A stretch of DNA of 64,000 nucleotides from Tetrahymena elliotti 4EA. Its lineage: Eukaryota > Ciliophora > Oligohymenophorea > Hymenostomatida > Tetrahymenidae. The notes under the pieces were generated by a model, which saw nothing but the letters and a program-made list of their open reading frames with translations, made no database searches and had not been told where the DNA came from. The translations under genes were made by a program, and so were the position numbers. Positions 13,555 to 25,199 of the stretch are shown piece after piece. The stretch lies in contig JH720336.1 in assembly GCA_000231825.2 (NCBI GenBank), forward strand, positions 314,235 through 378,234, given 5' to 3'. Position 1 is the stretch's first letter, and each line of letters starts with the position of its first letter.

Positions 13555-16118
13555 ATGAGGAGCTAAGTAATTGTTTCATAGAAGTTCAAAGATAGCAATG
13601 ATAGCTAGAATTATAAAAATATGTACATATCATCCATATTTGAAAATTTAGATTAAAATAATGAAAAATATATTGGCATTAAAAAAATTCTTAACTAAAT
13701 AACTGAATATGAGGAGCAAGAAATTTTACCAATATTGATGGAAATAAATCCAAATGTTAATTATGATCGTATTAGTGAGGCTGAGTTCATTTAACTTTAT
13801 TTGAGACTCAATTTAATCCCAGAAAACTTTGAAAAAAACTAGGTACCATTTACATTTGCAGGAAATAAACAAGTTGTCGTGTGTTATAAAAGTTTTCCTG
13901 AAACAAAAGATGTGCTAGACAGCTAGGACGAATTAGATATAATGAAGTAAAATAAATTAGTAATTAAATATATTGTATTAAACGTTTAACTAAAATTATC
14001 ATAGATAATTAAGCGATTTAGGATATGGTTTAGATGCAGCTAAAAATAATAAATTAATGTTAATAAAGAATAATTATTAGACTTGGCGCAGAGTTAGCCC
14101 AGATATTTGGCAATGGATACAATAGCTTAAAGATGAATAATCAATTTAATATTAAAATAGTTAGCTTAAGCAAAACTAATAAAATGTCGTTGAATTAAAT
14201 AATATTTTAGAATAAGTTTAGAAAATGGATTCAAGCATTAACTTAAATTTTAGCAAAAAGTAATTGTATCATCACAAACTCTATGACATAAATAGTAAAG
14301 AGAGATAGTAGAGTTTAAAAATATGCAAATGGGCTAACCTTCCTTATGCTGCCAGTTTATCTGATTAAGGTATCTAAACACTTTTCTAGCAAATTAACTA
14401 ATTTGAAAGTACTAATTAGCATATAAGGTAAGATTTCCATTTATTTAAGCTATTAATATTGAATAGAAGATTTACTCCAAATAATTTAATTCCCAAAGCA
14501 ATAATTAACAATTTTTGAATAAAAGAATTAAAAATGTATCATATAAGTATTAGATACGTCACAAGCAAATAATTTATCATAGAATATTAGAAACTATATT
14601 AGCTAATTAAAGCAAATGTAATCATTTGAAAGCATAAAGTGATGACAAACTAAAGAAACAATTTATTCATGATTAATTTTAATTAAACATTCATATTGCA
14701 AGTAATTAGAATATTTTATTATCTTAAAAAAGAGCTGCAGCAATTGCTTCATTCCATTTTGATTTTGATAGAGCTCTCTAAAGCTTAAATAGTGCTTCTG
14801 ATGATGATCCTTAATTAAAGTTGATGAAAAGTGCATTATAAATCCTTAAAAATATTTAGTGTAGCATTTAAAATGATTAATATTTGAAAAATAAACTTGA
14901 GAGCATTTATACTACAAACTCAAAAGATTATAACAATGAATAAGACATTACATAAGAGGATATAAAAAATGCAAAATAAACCAATTTAAAGAATTAAGAG
15001 ATTCAAGCTGCATTTAAAAATATAATGAATGACGATTTAAGATATAATATTATACAAAATGAATTAAACTTTATTTCTAATCTCCTTAAAGACATTCAAT
15101 TTCAGAATCCCTACTTAACAGTAATAAATTTATCAATTATTTATTCATCTTTTTTAGATTAACTTTATCAAAAATAATTTAAATTTTCTATTAGGCTTTA
15201 GCTAAGTTTTTGAACAATGACGATCCTTAGGAGAGAGTGAAAGAAATTATTTAATTAGATGGCATAGAAATATTTGATAAAATTGGATTTGCTTTGAGAT
15301 TTTTAGATGATGAAAATATTATTACTTACTTTACAGAGTTAGTTAAAAAAGCAGAAGAAGATGGTATTCTTGAATGTCTAATTTTAGTTGGAAAAGATGA
15401 AAGAGCTATACGTATAATATAGGCCTTCGTAGATAATACAAGAGATATTTAAACAGCAGGATTGCTTTCAGCTCATTTATATTTACATAAATATGAACCT
15501 TAAGAAACTTTGTTGAATTGGTTTAAAAATTACAAAACTCTTTTAAATAATATGAATTTGTTTGAAAAGCGCATTACACTTGATAAAGAATTTAAAAATT
15601 TGAAATCTCTCATCTCCAAATCATCAGATTAAGAATAAAATAAGTCTTCATTTAAGGGTTCAAAAATATTTTTAGAGTGTAAATAATGTAATAACTGTTT
15701 AGATAATAAAACTTAGCTAGATAATATTATCAGAAGAAGAAGTTAGAGAGGATATGCTGCCTTGGTATAAGTACTTAAACCCATGATCGGAGTTTGCCCT
15801 TCTTGTTGCGTTGTAATAAAACTTTTATTAATGTATATTTAAAAAAACTCATTTTTATAAAAAAAATAATAGATGCTTCCTGTTTGCTGTGTTTGCTTAT
15901 TATCTTGTGAGCTTGTCAATCCTTATATCTAATTTAATAGAAACAGATAATAATAAAATTAAATGGGAGGGTAGATAGAAAATCTTAACTTAGAAGATGG
16001 TATAGTTTGGTGCTAATCATGCAACCACGGAGGTCATTACAAACACATCCTTGAATGGTTTTAAGATTTTGATGTTTGTCCAGTTAGTGATTGCAGTTGC
16101 AAATGCTCTATGATTTGA
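13555..16118 (+). CDS. Mios/Sea4-like GATOR2 (SEA complex) subunit
   Basis: A model with introns 13947-14004, 14428-14498, 15121-15194 and 15813-15872 keeps frame and gives about 766 residues. The central helical region matches the Mios solenoid: LGYGLD, KRAAAIASFHFDFDRAL, FALRFLDDENIITYF, and AFVDNTRDIQTAGLLSA. The C-terminus is the Mios zinc module: CKQCNNC, CPSCC, LPVCCVCLLSC, then IVWCQSCNHGGHYKHILEWF and CPVSDCSCKC before TGA 16116. In animals and yeast Mios/Sea4 is part of GATOR2, which relays amino-acid sufficiency to TORC1 at the lysosome or vacuole. The oddity is the N-terminus: only about 140 residues without WD repeats precede the solenoid, where the family normally has a WD40 propeller. 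Family assignment is strong; the exact first exon is less so. Confidence 0.85.
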
Positions 16119-17410
16119 CAATTATATATTACTGAGTAAATAATAGCTATTTACAAAGTGAATATACTTTTATCAAAACTTATGAAATCCTTTATATAAA
16201 AATAAACTAATCATAATAAAATTAATTTAAATACTTTTATTTCAATTTCAAAAAAATGACAAATTAAATCTAAATAAGATATTACTTCTTAATTTTTAAA
16301 ATGTTTCAAACATGATACCTGATTATTAATTTTAAAAGTAAATATTCAAAGCAAAGAAGAGATTTTAAAAATTAAATTTATTATTAAAAGTTACAGAAAA
16401 ATAAATCAAATAATAATTTAAAAATATTAACAATAATATTGATGAAAAGGAGTATTTCCTTTCATTCTTATTCTTCTTTTTTTGAAAGAGTGTAGCTTAT
16501 TTTTTATTCATTTATTTATTTTATTCTTATTATATCTTTGCTAAAAGTGAATAGGATAATAAATATTAAATTTCAAAATAAATTGTTAAATAATATGGTT
16601 TATTTTATTTTAATTAGAGATAGTTGATTGTATAGAAAAATAAAATCAGATAATTTATCTTAAAAATAAAGTTTATTTATTATTAAATTTTGAGTAGAGA
16701 TTCAATTTGATTCATTTAAATAATAAACAGTAAACAAGTATAAATAACTCTAAATAATAAATCTTCAATCTTTAATATATGCTTTTAACTATTTAAAAAT
16801 TACAAGAAATTTATTATTAATATGGATTCAGTGTTCAATATAAATAGTATATTGCTTAAATTCTCCCGCTTTAAATAAAAAGTTCATTAAGATATGTCTT
16901 AGTAAATAATAAGGCTTAAAATTTACATTCTTTAATTGATTGTAATATTTCTTACAGTAAAATTAGTAATAATTTGAAGAGGATTTGACTTTGTATTGTT
17001 TTAGCATATCAAAATTACAATTATGAAATATCAATTAATATCTTGATCGAGTTATGATTAATTGATAGATCAGTAGATTTAATTCTTATATTTTTAAAAT
17101 CGATTTGAAGATTATTTACTACTAGTTTGTTATGAATTTATCAAAGAAAGTATTGCTATTTGATTCATAATTTATTAATTTGTTTTTCTGAGGCTTATCA
17201 TCATCGTTGAAATCAAAAATTTAAATCGATAAATAGTAAAAATTAGATAATTATTGATTTTTTTTACTAGGTTTAAAACATAGAGAGAGTTATTCATTTT
17301 TCAAAGTTTTAAAAATTTAAAAGCACCTCTTACAAAAACATTTTAAAAAACATTCAAATTTAGGTTTAGGAAAAAGCTATTCTTTTGTAAGAAACATTAT
17401 TGCTATACAA
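16119..17410. other. Intergenic
   Basis: About 1.3 kb of AT-rich DNA between two plus-strand genes. It has short open stretches only and no recognisable protein or RNA gene. It probably contains the 3' UTR of the Mios-like gene and the promoter of the hydrolase gene. Confidence 0.55.
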
Positions 17411-20400
17411 ATGAATATTATTGATCAGTTCACTAACGCTTGGAAAGTTTTTTGTAGACCACCCAGGCAAAGTTATTCTGTCTTTGATTTAGGTAAAATT
17501 TTTGCTTTAAATAAATAAATTGGATGAAATAATGATTAAAAGAATTTCTAAGATTTCGAAATAAGAAATATTTTAAGCATAGTGCCTGCATTTTTATTTT
17601 TTGATTTTGATTTTATCTATTTTTTAAATAGGGCCACCTTTATTTCAAACTAAGCTTTATAAATGTAAAAGACATGAATTCAAAGTTAAGAATAGTAGAG
17701 GGCACACTCTTGAATGCTCTTTTTATGAACCAGTTGGAATACAGAATCCTGAATGCATAATTTATTTACATTGCTTCAATGGTTCAAGAATTGAAAGTAT
17801 TAAATTTGCAGAGCCTTCTATTTCTCGCGGATGTGCGTTTTGCTGCTTTGATTTCAGTGGTAGTGGATTGTCCGAAGGCGAATACGTCTCCTTAGGATAC
17901 TACGAATAAGATGATGTCTAAGTTGTTGTGAGTCATTTGAGAAGCCAATTTAATGTAAAATCTATAGCCTTATGGGGTAGGTCAATGGGAGCTGTAACAG
18001 CTCTGCTTTTCACACAAAAGTAAAATAGATTTCTAATAACATACAAATCAATAAAATAACTTCTATATATTTTTTCTTGCTGATTCAAATTTAGTAAATT
18101 TTAAAATAGAATATTCAAAATAAAATAATCTACTTTAAGAAACATAAAATTATTTTTTATGCGAATAATGATATTTTAATATAATACATTCAGCTGAAAT
18201 GAAATTATCAAATACTATTTCTATAGGAATGATTAATAGTAAAATTATTGATCAGCACAGATAATTCATAATTATTTTCTATCGTAAATAAAATTAAATT
18301 AAAATAAATTATTAAAAATGAAATAGATATCCTAGTGAAGTTTAAGCATTGGCAATAGATAGTGCATTTGTTAGTATGTGGGATGCAGGTGTGGAAATAG
18401 CTGATAAAAAAGTCAGTTTGCCAACATTTATTATTAAAGGGTTACTTGAATATGTAAGAAGATAAATTAAACAAAATGCAGGTTATGATATGGAAGATGT
18501 GAATACAATAAAAGATATTTCAAAGTGTTTAATGCCTGTGCTTTTTATTGTTTCAAAAGAAGACAAATTAGTTTCTTTTGAAAATTCTTAAAAGTTGTAT
18601 GAAAAATATCCATCTAGTGCAAATAAAAGTATCCTCTACGTGAAGGGAGACCACAATGAATGCAGAAGTTGGGATGATGTTCTTAAAATAGCTGATTTTT
18701 TATCTGGATCAATAAAGACAGAAAAAAATGAGATCCCTTAAAATAAAGAAAATTTTCACGTAATTTAAGCTAACTAAAGCAACTACAACACTCCAAATAA
18801 TAGAGAAGAATAGAAATAATAGAATGCTATTAAATTGATTCATTATTAATAGTAGCAATAAATCAAGTAGAATGATTCATCACCTCAAAATACTATTTAA
18901 TTACTAAATACCAGCAATTAAAGGTCACCAAGTGGTAGTATTAGCTCTGAAAGTCCTGCAAATTAATTATATAAGATGCCTTAAAGTCATACGCATGCTT
19001 ATCACAGCTCTTAAATTAACTAATAGAACCAAACTATTACTCATCATTACATCCTTCATAATTAATAAAATTCTCTTCCTCATCATGCATAACATCAAAG
19101 TTTAAGCAGACCAACTTCCCAGCTTTCAAATATCAAAGATCCTTTAAATTTTAGTAACGCCCAACAGACAGTATAAGCAAAAAAACCTCTCCACTAACAC
19201 TCTACGAGCAATATAACTTCAGATCATTATAAATACTAAGGGGGCTTAGCTACTGGAAATGATGAAAAAAATCAACCTATTATAGATCAAAGTGATATAG
19301 ATAATAACCCTCTTGTTTAGTAACTTCTTAAAGATTTAATTCAGAAGAACTATGCTAAAGATTTTAAAGCTACAAATGAAATGCCATCATAAATGCCCTA
19401 CTAAAATTCACCATTGAATTAAGCATAATAATTCTAGCAACAAACTGATGAAAAAAATGTAAATTTTACATCAAAAATGAACGAATTTGAATACAAGCAG
19501 TAGTTTGTGCTAAACAGAGGAATTTAAAACTTACAAAATTAATTATAAATTTCATAAACAAGTAATAATAACATATCAAATCAAAACCCTAACCCTAACC
19601 CTAACCCATAGTTGATGAATTAAAATTAGATGTCAACTTCTGTATAAAATTTTCTGCCAATTCCTCATTAAGATTCCTCTCAAAAAATGGCAAGTAGAAA
19701 AAGCAGTGTTGTTTCTCCTTCTAATTTAGATATGAAGACATCAAATATTCCTGATGAAATGCATGAAATAGATTTTCCTAAAGCAAAAGATTTCAGAACC
19801 AAATAAAAGATAAACAATTACACATTCTAGCTACATCCACCAATGAATACCTTTTCTAGCTCCACTGCTACTACAAAAGATTACACAATTTAACAGAGCA
19901 CACCTTAGAATGAATCTTCTTAGAGAAAGTAATCTGTTTTGCTAGAGAACAATTATGGAAACTAAATACTTTAACTTTCTCAAATTAATCCAAGTTAGCA
20001 ATAATAATACATACATAAACTGAACCACAATTCAGCTTTTTCCACTGTAAATAATTCTCCTTAATTCTTTAATGATAAGACTGCCGTTTCCCCAAGATAG
20101 TAAATCTAAACCTTACAAACTAATAAAAACCTTTCGTAAATACAAGGTGAAGAATCAATAAATACACCAAACTAAAATGCATTTACTCACAACAATTATA
20201 TAAGCGCTCAACCATAACAGCAATATTTATTGCAAAATCAGCAGCAACAATTTTAGTAATAGCAATAGCAACAGCTAAAACAGTAAGGCAATACTCCTCA
20301 AAATGCTTAACAAAAGAAGTGGAGTCATCATCGTGAAAATTCGATTTAAAAAGCTAATATTTAGAACACACAAGAAGAAGAAGATTTGCATAATTTACCA

Positions 20401-20439
20401 TAAAGCACACTGACAATTAATCTGAAGTAATACTTCTGA
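17411..20439 (+). CDS. Alpha/beta hydrolase with long Gln/Asn-rich C-terminal tail
   Basis: Three exons (17411-17492, 17632-18019, 18327-20439) give about 860 residues. The N-terminal third is an alpha/beta-hydrolase of the serine peptidase S33/ABHD17-like type: IIYLHCFNGSRIES (oxyanion region), FCCFDFSGSGLSEGEY, and the nucleophile elbow LWGRSMGA with Ser145. The likely Asp is in VSKEDKLVS (about 236) and the His in KGDHNE (about 266), so the catalytic triad is complete. From about residue 300 the protein is low complexity, rich in Gln, Asn, Ser and His, with poly-Gln runs near 20210-20290. It ends STLTINLKQYF, TGA 20437. The hydrolase part resembles lipid or acyl-protein hydrolases; the substrate is unknown. 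The tail is far longer than in typical family members, and the next gene has the same composition. Confidence 0.87.
19585..19607 (+). repeat. Vertebrate-type telomere-like tract inside coding sequence
   Basis: The repeat AACCCT is present in nearly four copies. In the gene frame it encodes an Asn-Pro repeat (NPNPNPNP) within the low-complexity tail of the hydrolase. Tetrahymena telomeres are CCCCAA, so this is not a telomere remnant of that type. Confidence 0.9.
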
Positions 20440-20984
20440 AATTTTTGATTGATTGATTGATAAATCTGAAGATTCTATTTAATAAGCAATTAAGTTGCAT
20501 AAAAAAAACAAAAATATTAGAGAAGAAATAAATTAACTCTAACTATCTACTTTAAATTGGTTTCATTTACAACAAAAACTTCTTTTGCTCTTGTTGAAAT
20601 CAAAAATATTTTAGCTATTTAGTTAGTTCGTTAGTATTTAATCAACAACCCTCACTTACTCATTTACTACTACCAACCTTCCATATATAATAGCATATAA
20701 TCCACAACATAAAATCATAGACTAAAAAAAATATAAAATTTTCCTGTACTTTTATTTTCTCTAGAAATCTTCAGTTTTATTTAGCTTTATATTAAAAATC
20801 TTGAATTTTAGTTTCTGTTTCTTTCAAATTTGAAATTTAGATGAATTAGTTTCTTCTTTCATTTAACATAATTTTATGTTAATAACTTTTCAGGAAATTT
20901 ATTCAAAAATACAACAACTGTTTTCTCTCAATCAATCATCAAAAATATTATATTTATTATTTATTTTTTTATACTAAATAATAG
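20440..20984. other. Intergenic or 5' leader/intron
   Basis: AT-rich, C-biased stretch after the hydrolase stop. It ends at a good splice acceptor (aataatag, about 20984), so it probably holds the promoter, 5' UTR, first short exon and first intron of the next gene. No ATG in the frame of that gene lies between 20845 and 20984. Confidence 0.45.
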
Positions 20985-23889
20985 GTAAAAGAAGAGACTG
21001 TCAATAGATGGCTAAGGAGGATAAAATCAGCCTTAAACTGAAAGGCAAAATATTTCTGATGAGTTGAGAAAATAGCAGTTTGATATTTAATAAAGAAAAT
21101 CAACTTTAGATAATTTGCTTTAAAAGCCATAAGGAAATTAATAAAAAATTGTATCTTCAAATAATATAATAGACTTAGCAAATGAATTAGAAGGAAGTAT
21201 GGTTTTAAATTCAGCAAACAGACTTGAGTAAAGAAGCACAGTTTCTAATAATATTAAATAAAAGTGTATGAATAATTCTACTCATCAATCAGCATCTATA
21301 GTCAAAGTTAGTCATTCACAACATCAAGATTCAAGCTAGATTATTTAAAATTTATAATAGTCTTAACAAGCCTTTTAAGCTTTGTTCTCTTCTAATATCT
21401 AATAAACACAAATAAATACAGCAGCATTTTAAAATTAAGAATAGTAGTAAAATTAAAATGATTAATCATAAAAGCAATAACTTTTTATGTAACAGTAATA
21501 ACTTAAGCAATAACTTCTTCCCCTTATCCTTTAATAATAAGAAGAAATTAAACAGTAGTAACTTAAATAGTAACAAGAATCTATGTAGCAACAATAACTC
21601 TAAAAAAGTTAATAAAACTAACAAGAAGAAGCAAGTTTTGGTAAGTTAAGGAGAATATCAGGATAATCTTTAGAAAAATATAAATAAGATAGATACAACG
21701 AACAGTAATAATAAAATAGATAGTCAAAATTTTTAGATAAATCTTTGAATGATAAGAATAAATCAATAGAAAGAAGCCAAGATTAAAAACACAAAGAAAA
21801 ATATAAAAATGAATTATAATAATTACAGAGAGCAGAGGAATAAATTACTTAGATTCAATAGAATAACTACTTTATTAATGTAGGGAAGTCATAATATTAA
21901 AATGAATCTAAATAGAATTCTTTTTAATAAAATGAGACACTTTCATATGTTCAGCAAGATCAAAATAAAACACTTGGCAGCAATAATAACTCTTAAAATA
22001 ATTCAATGTTTTAAACTTCTACCTATGCATTAAAAGATTAAAGATTTTTGTAAGATATGGGATAATAATCTTCAAATTCAGGTGTATCTAGCTCACCTAT
22101 GAATAGATTTTAACCTTTCTCAAGCAAGAATCATCAATCTAAAAATAGTTCACATGTCTTCAGATACAAGTTAGATATAGAAAATATTTTGAATAAAAAT
22201 TAATAGCAAAAAAATTAATTGAATAATTCATTTTTGAATCAACAAAATTAAATAAGTTAATCAAAGGAAAGAGATTCTAAATTTTAATAAAATTACTCTT
22301 CAAATAACATGAATAATTTATAGTAATAAGAATCAAAAAGTTAAAATTAATTGTAAAATAAGTAATCATTAGAAAAAAGGGATTTAATTAGATTTGATTC
22401 TTTGAATGATGAACCTAATTCTTAGAAAGCTTTGTTAAATACTTCTCAAATAAGTAGTAGCAACTATAATAATATCACTCCCTAAAATGGTAATGCAAGT
22501 TTTTAGCTATCAACTCCAAACCAAACCTAAGTACCATTTAATTAACTTCCAAAAAGCAGCTAGAAAGTTATTGAGCTATAATAATAGTATATCTAATCAA
22601 AAACTTAGAATTAGTCAAATAGATCAGGCTAATCTCCTTCCATGAACTATAGCCGTGGACTCAATTAAATTACTACTCCACTAAATCAAAAGCAGGGCTA
22701 AGCAAATAATTCTTCTGTATCTTCTTTTAAGCAAACCAGCACAAAAAATCAAAATGACTCTCTCGAGATGAACAAATAATAATAGCAAGCAAATAACAAG
22801 CTCACAAAAGAATAGAGTGAAACATTCAATTCAAAGTATTAATAATATGTTAATGGTTTAAGCTATAACACTTATGGCAAAATACAAACTCCAACTCATT
22901 TATTAATAAATAAGAATGAAAATAAATCACAATAAAGTAATAATTCATAATAAACAAACTAATAAAATAATTAATAAATTTAATTCAATCCTCTTTTAAG
23001 TCAGTCAGTTTCAAACTCAAAAATTTATTAGCCTAACCCATCAGATCATTCCAAACATAAAATTTTACAAAAATCAATAAATGATAAAAAATTGATTGAA
23101 ACTTAAACTTCAGCAAAGGGATCTTAATAGTTGCAATTAGATTAAAATTAAAAAACAGTCAATCCAAGTAATGCTATCATACATTCCTTATCACAAGAAG
23201 ATTATAATAAACTCAAAAAAAAATAAGATATGATGAGTTACCTCTAAAAAAACAGAAATGTTGTAATGAATTTAGATTCATAATAATTACCAAATAATAT
23301 ATCAGCAGATGAATCTCAAATTTTAAATAAAACTCAATTGTCTAATGCTTAGAATCCCAATCATAAAAATAGATTTACTAACAATAATAATTTGGATTAT
23401 TCAGAATAATACAGTACCAGATAAATAGACCCATTACAGTCAAGCTAATCTCCATTAAGTAGATAAATTGGTAGATATGTAAATCAAAATTTAGATGGTA
23501 ATCTCTCTAAAAAATCTTCTTATACTTCTTCTTCAACTAATGCTGCAGGATTCTTCTAGTATAAAAACAATAATAGCAGCAGTACATTAAATGCTATAGA
23601 GTAATACTAAAATAGCAAAATTAATAATCCCTCTAGTCTAAGTCCTAACTAACGCTTAGTTACCTACTCAACTTCTTCAACAACATCCTAAAAATTTGCT
23701 TTCAAAAACAGAGTCAATTAGGCAACAAAAGTAGTATAAATTCAACTTGGTGACAAAAGATAAGCTGACCAAAGCAGCTTCGAAGCTCAAAACAGTTCAA
23801 TAAACAATTCCAACATAATGTAGTAGCAATAATAGTAACCTAATCGCTCTTCACAAAGTCCAAATTATAGGCTCTTTTAAAAGAATTGA
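20985..23889 (+). CDS. Prion-like Gln/Asn/Ser-rich protein
   Basis: One uninterrupted frame in the ciliate code from the acceptor at about 20984 to TGA 23887-23889, roughly 960 residues. It is dominated by Gln (mostly TAA/TAG), Asn and Ser, with poly-Gln blocks around 21430-21610 and short conserved-looking islands such as DELRKQQFDIQQRKSTL, NIIDLANELEGSMVLNSANR and SSHVFRYKLDIENILNK. No catalytic domain, signal peptide or membrane span is visible. The first in-frame ATG is 21199, but coding character extends upstream, so a 5' exon with the true start is expected. It lies head-to-tail behind the Q/N-tailed hydrolase. Function is unknown; such compositions favour assembly or RNP condensates, which is inference only. 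The standard-code ORFs at 20969-21217 and 21458-21649 are shadows. Confidence 0.75.
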
Positions 23890-25199
23890 AAAAAATCACA
23901 TTTAAAATAATAATTATATAAAAAATAAAGATGTCAATCATATATTTAAATTAAACCAACATTTCTTAATGTATTTTATAACTATCAATCAGTATGGTCT
24001 TGTATCTATTTCTTTATTTATTATTTAAGTAAATTTATTTCCTCAAGCAAATAAATATCCATTGAAAATATTTTTTCCAAAAATGTTTATGATAAAAGCA
24101 TACAACTTTAACAAATCAATTATCATGGATTTTACTTATCATACAAACAACTTAAAAAAAACACTTCATATTTTATTAAAGTAAATGATAGATATTACAA
24201 AAATAAAATATTATAAGTGTAATTTAGAAATTAAATGATAGAAAAATAAAATATAAACTAATATATAAACTAAGGTTATTAAATTAACATTTTTACCAAT
24301 TGATAAAAATAATATCACACTTTAGAAAATATCTTATTTATTTAATATTTAAAATGGTTTAATAAGCAAGTAACAAAATAGATGTAAAGCTAACCTAAAC
24401 AGAAAAATACATTGGATAATTTATTTATAAATTTGTAAACTGGATAATTAAGTAAGATGATAGATATAAATTAAATTAACATTTTTACCTATTGATAAAA
24501 ATAATATCACACTTTTATTTATAATATATCTTATTTATTTAATATTTAAAATTAGAAAAACAAGAAGTATAAAAAAGCATGGTTTAATAATTAAAGAACA
24601 TAATAGAAGTAAAGCTAACATAAACAGAAAAATACACTTGGATAGTTTGTTTATAAAATTTGAAAACTATAGGTCATTTTTTAAGGTTGGAAACTCTAGC
24701 TATCTGGTAAAAATTTATGAGATATTCTTATTATCTACCCTTTAAATAGGGCGAATCTATTCTTTTATTTAAATTTGAGAAAGAGAGGATAGGTCAAAAT
24801 TATTTTTAAAGTCTTAAAAAATAAGCAAAAATTCTCATCATTTTAATAAATTATAGTTTCAGTCTAAAAATAACTATCATTTTTTAAATACTTTTTTATA
24901 TGAATATCAATATGTGGGTGATTTTGAAATAAAAATTATTATAAATTTAAATTTTAAATAAAAATAAAACATCTTATATCCCTCCCTATATAAAGATTGG
25001 AGAATAAGAAATTTTTATGGAATAGCTTGAGTATCCAACCCTAAAAAATGTACAATAGATGAGTAAGATGATAGATATAAAGTTTAATAAAATGGATAAA
25101 TACATTTTAGGAGTTTGTTTAAAATTAATTTAGTATTATAATTTAATTATAAATTTTTGTTAAGAATAATTTTAATTTATTAGTAAGCCGAAATAAATT
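23890..25199. other. Intergenic between convergent genes
   Basis: AT-rich region between two converging gene ends. No coding-like frame was seen. Most of it is occupied by a degenerate duplication at 24279-24668 and a further partial echo near 25060-25120. Confidence 0.55.
24279..24668. repeat. Intergenic tandem duplication of a roughly 190-bp block
   Basis: Copy 1 (about 24279-24442) and copy 2 (about 24471-24668) share AAATTAACATTTTTACC, ATTGATAAAAATAATATCAC, TATTTATTTAATATTTAAAA, GTAAAGCTAAC and AAACAGAAAAATACA in the same order. A third partial match (GTAAGATGATAGATATAAA, then TGGATAAATACA) lies at 25063-25105. Confidence 0.8.

Noticed and set aside
19585..19607. Telomere or chromosome end.
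   Set aside because: The repeat is CCCTAA, not the Tetrahymena CCCCAA; it is short, internal and in frame.
21458..21649. Asn/Ser/Lys-rich plus ORF.
   Set aside because: Shifted reading of the poly-Gln codons of the prion-like gene; the true frame is open for almost 1000 codons.
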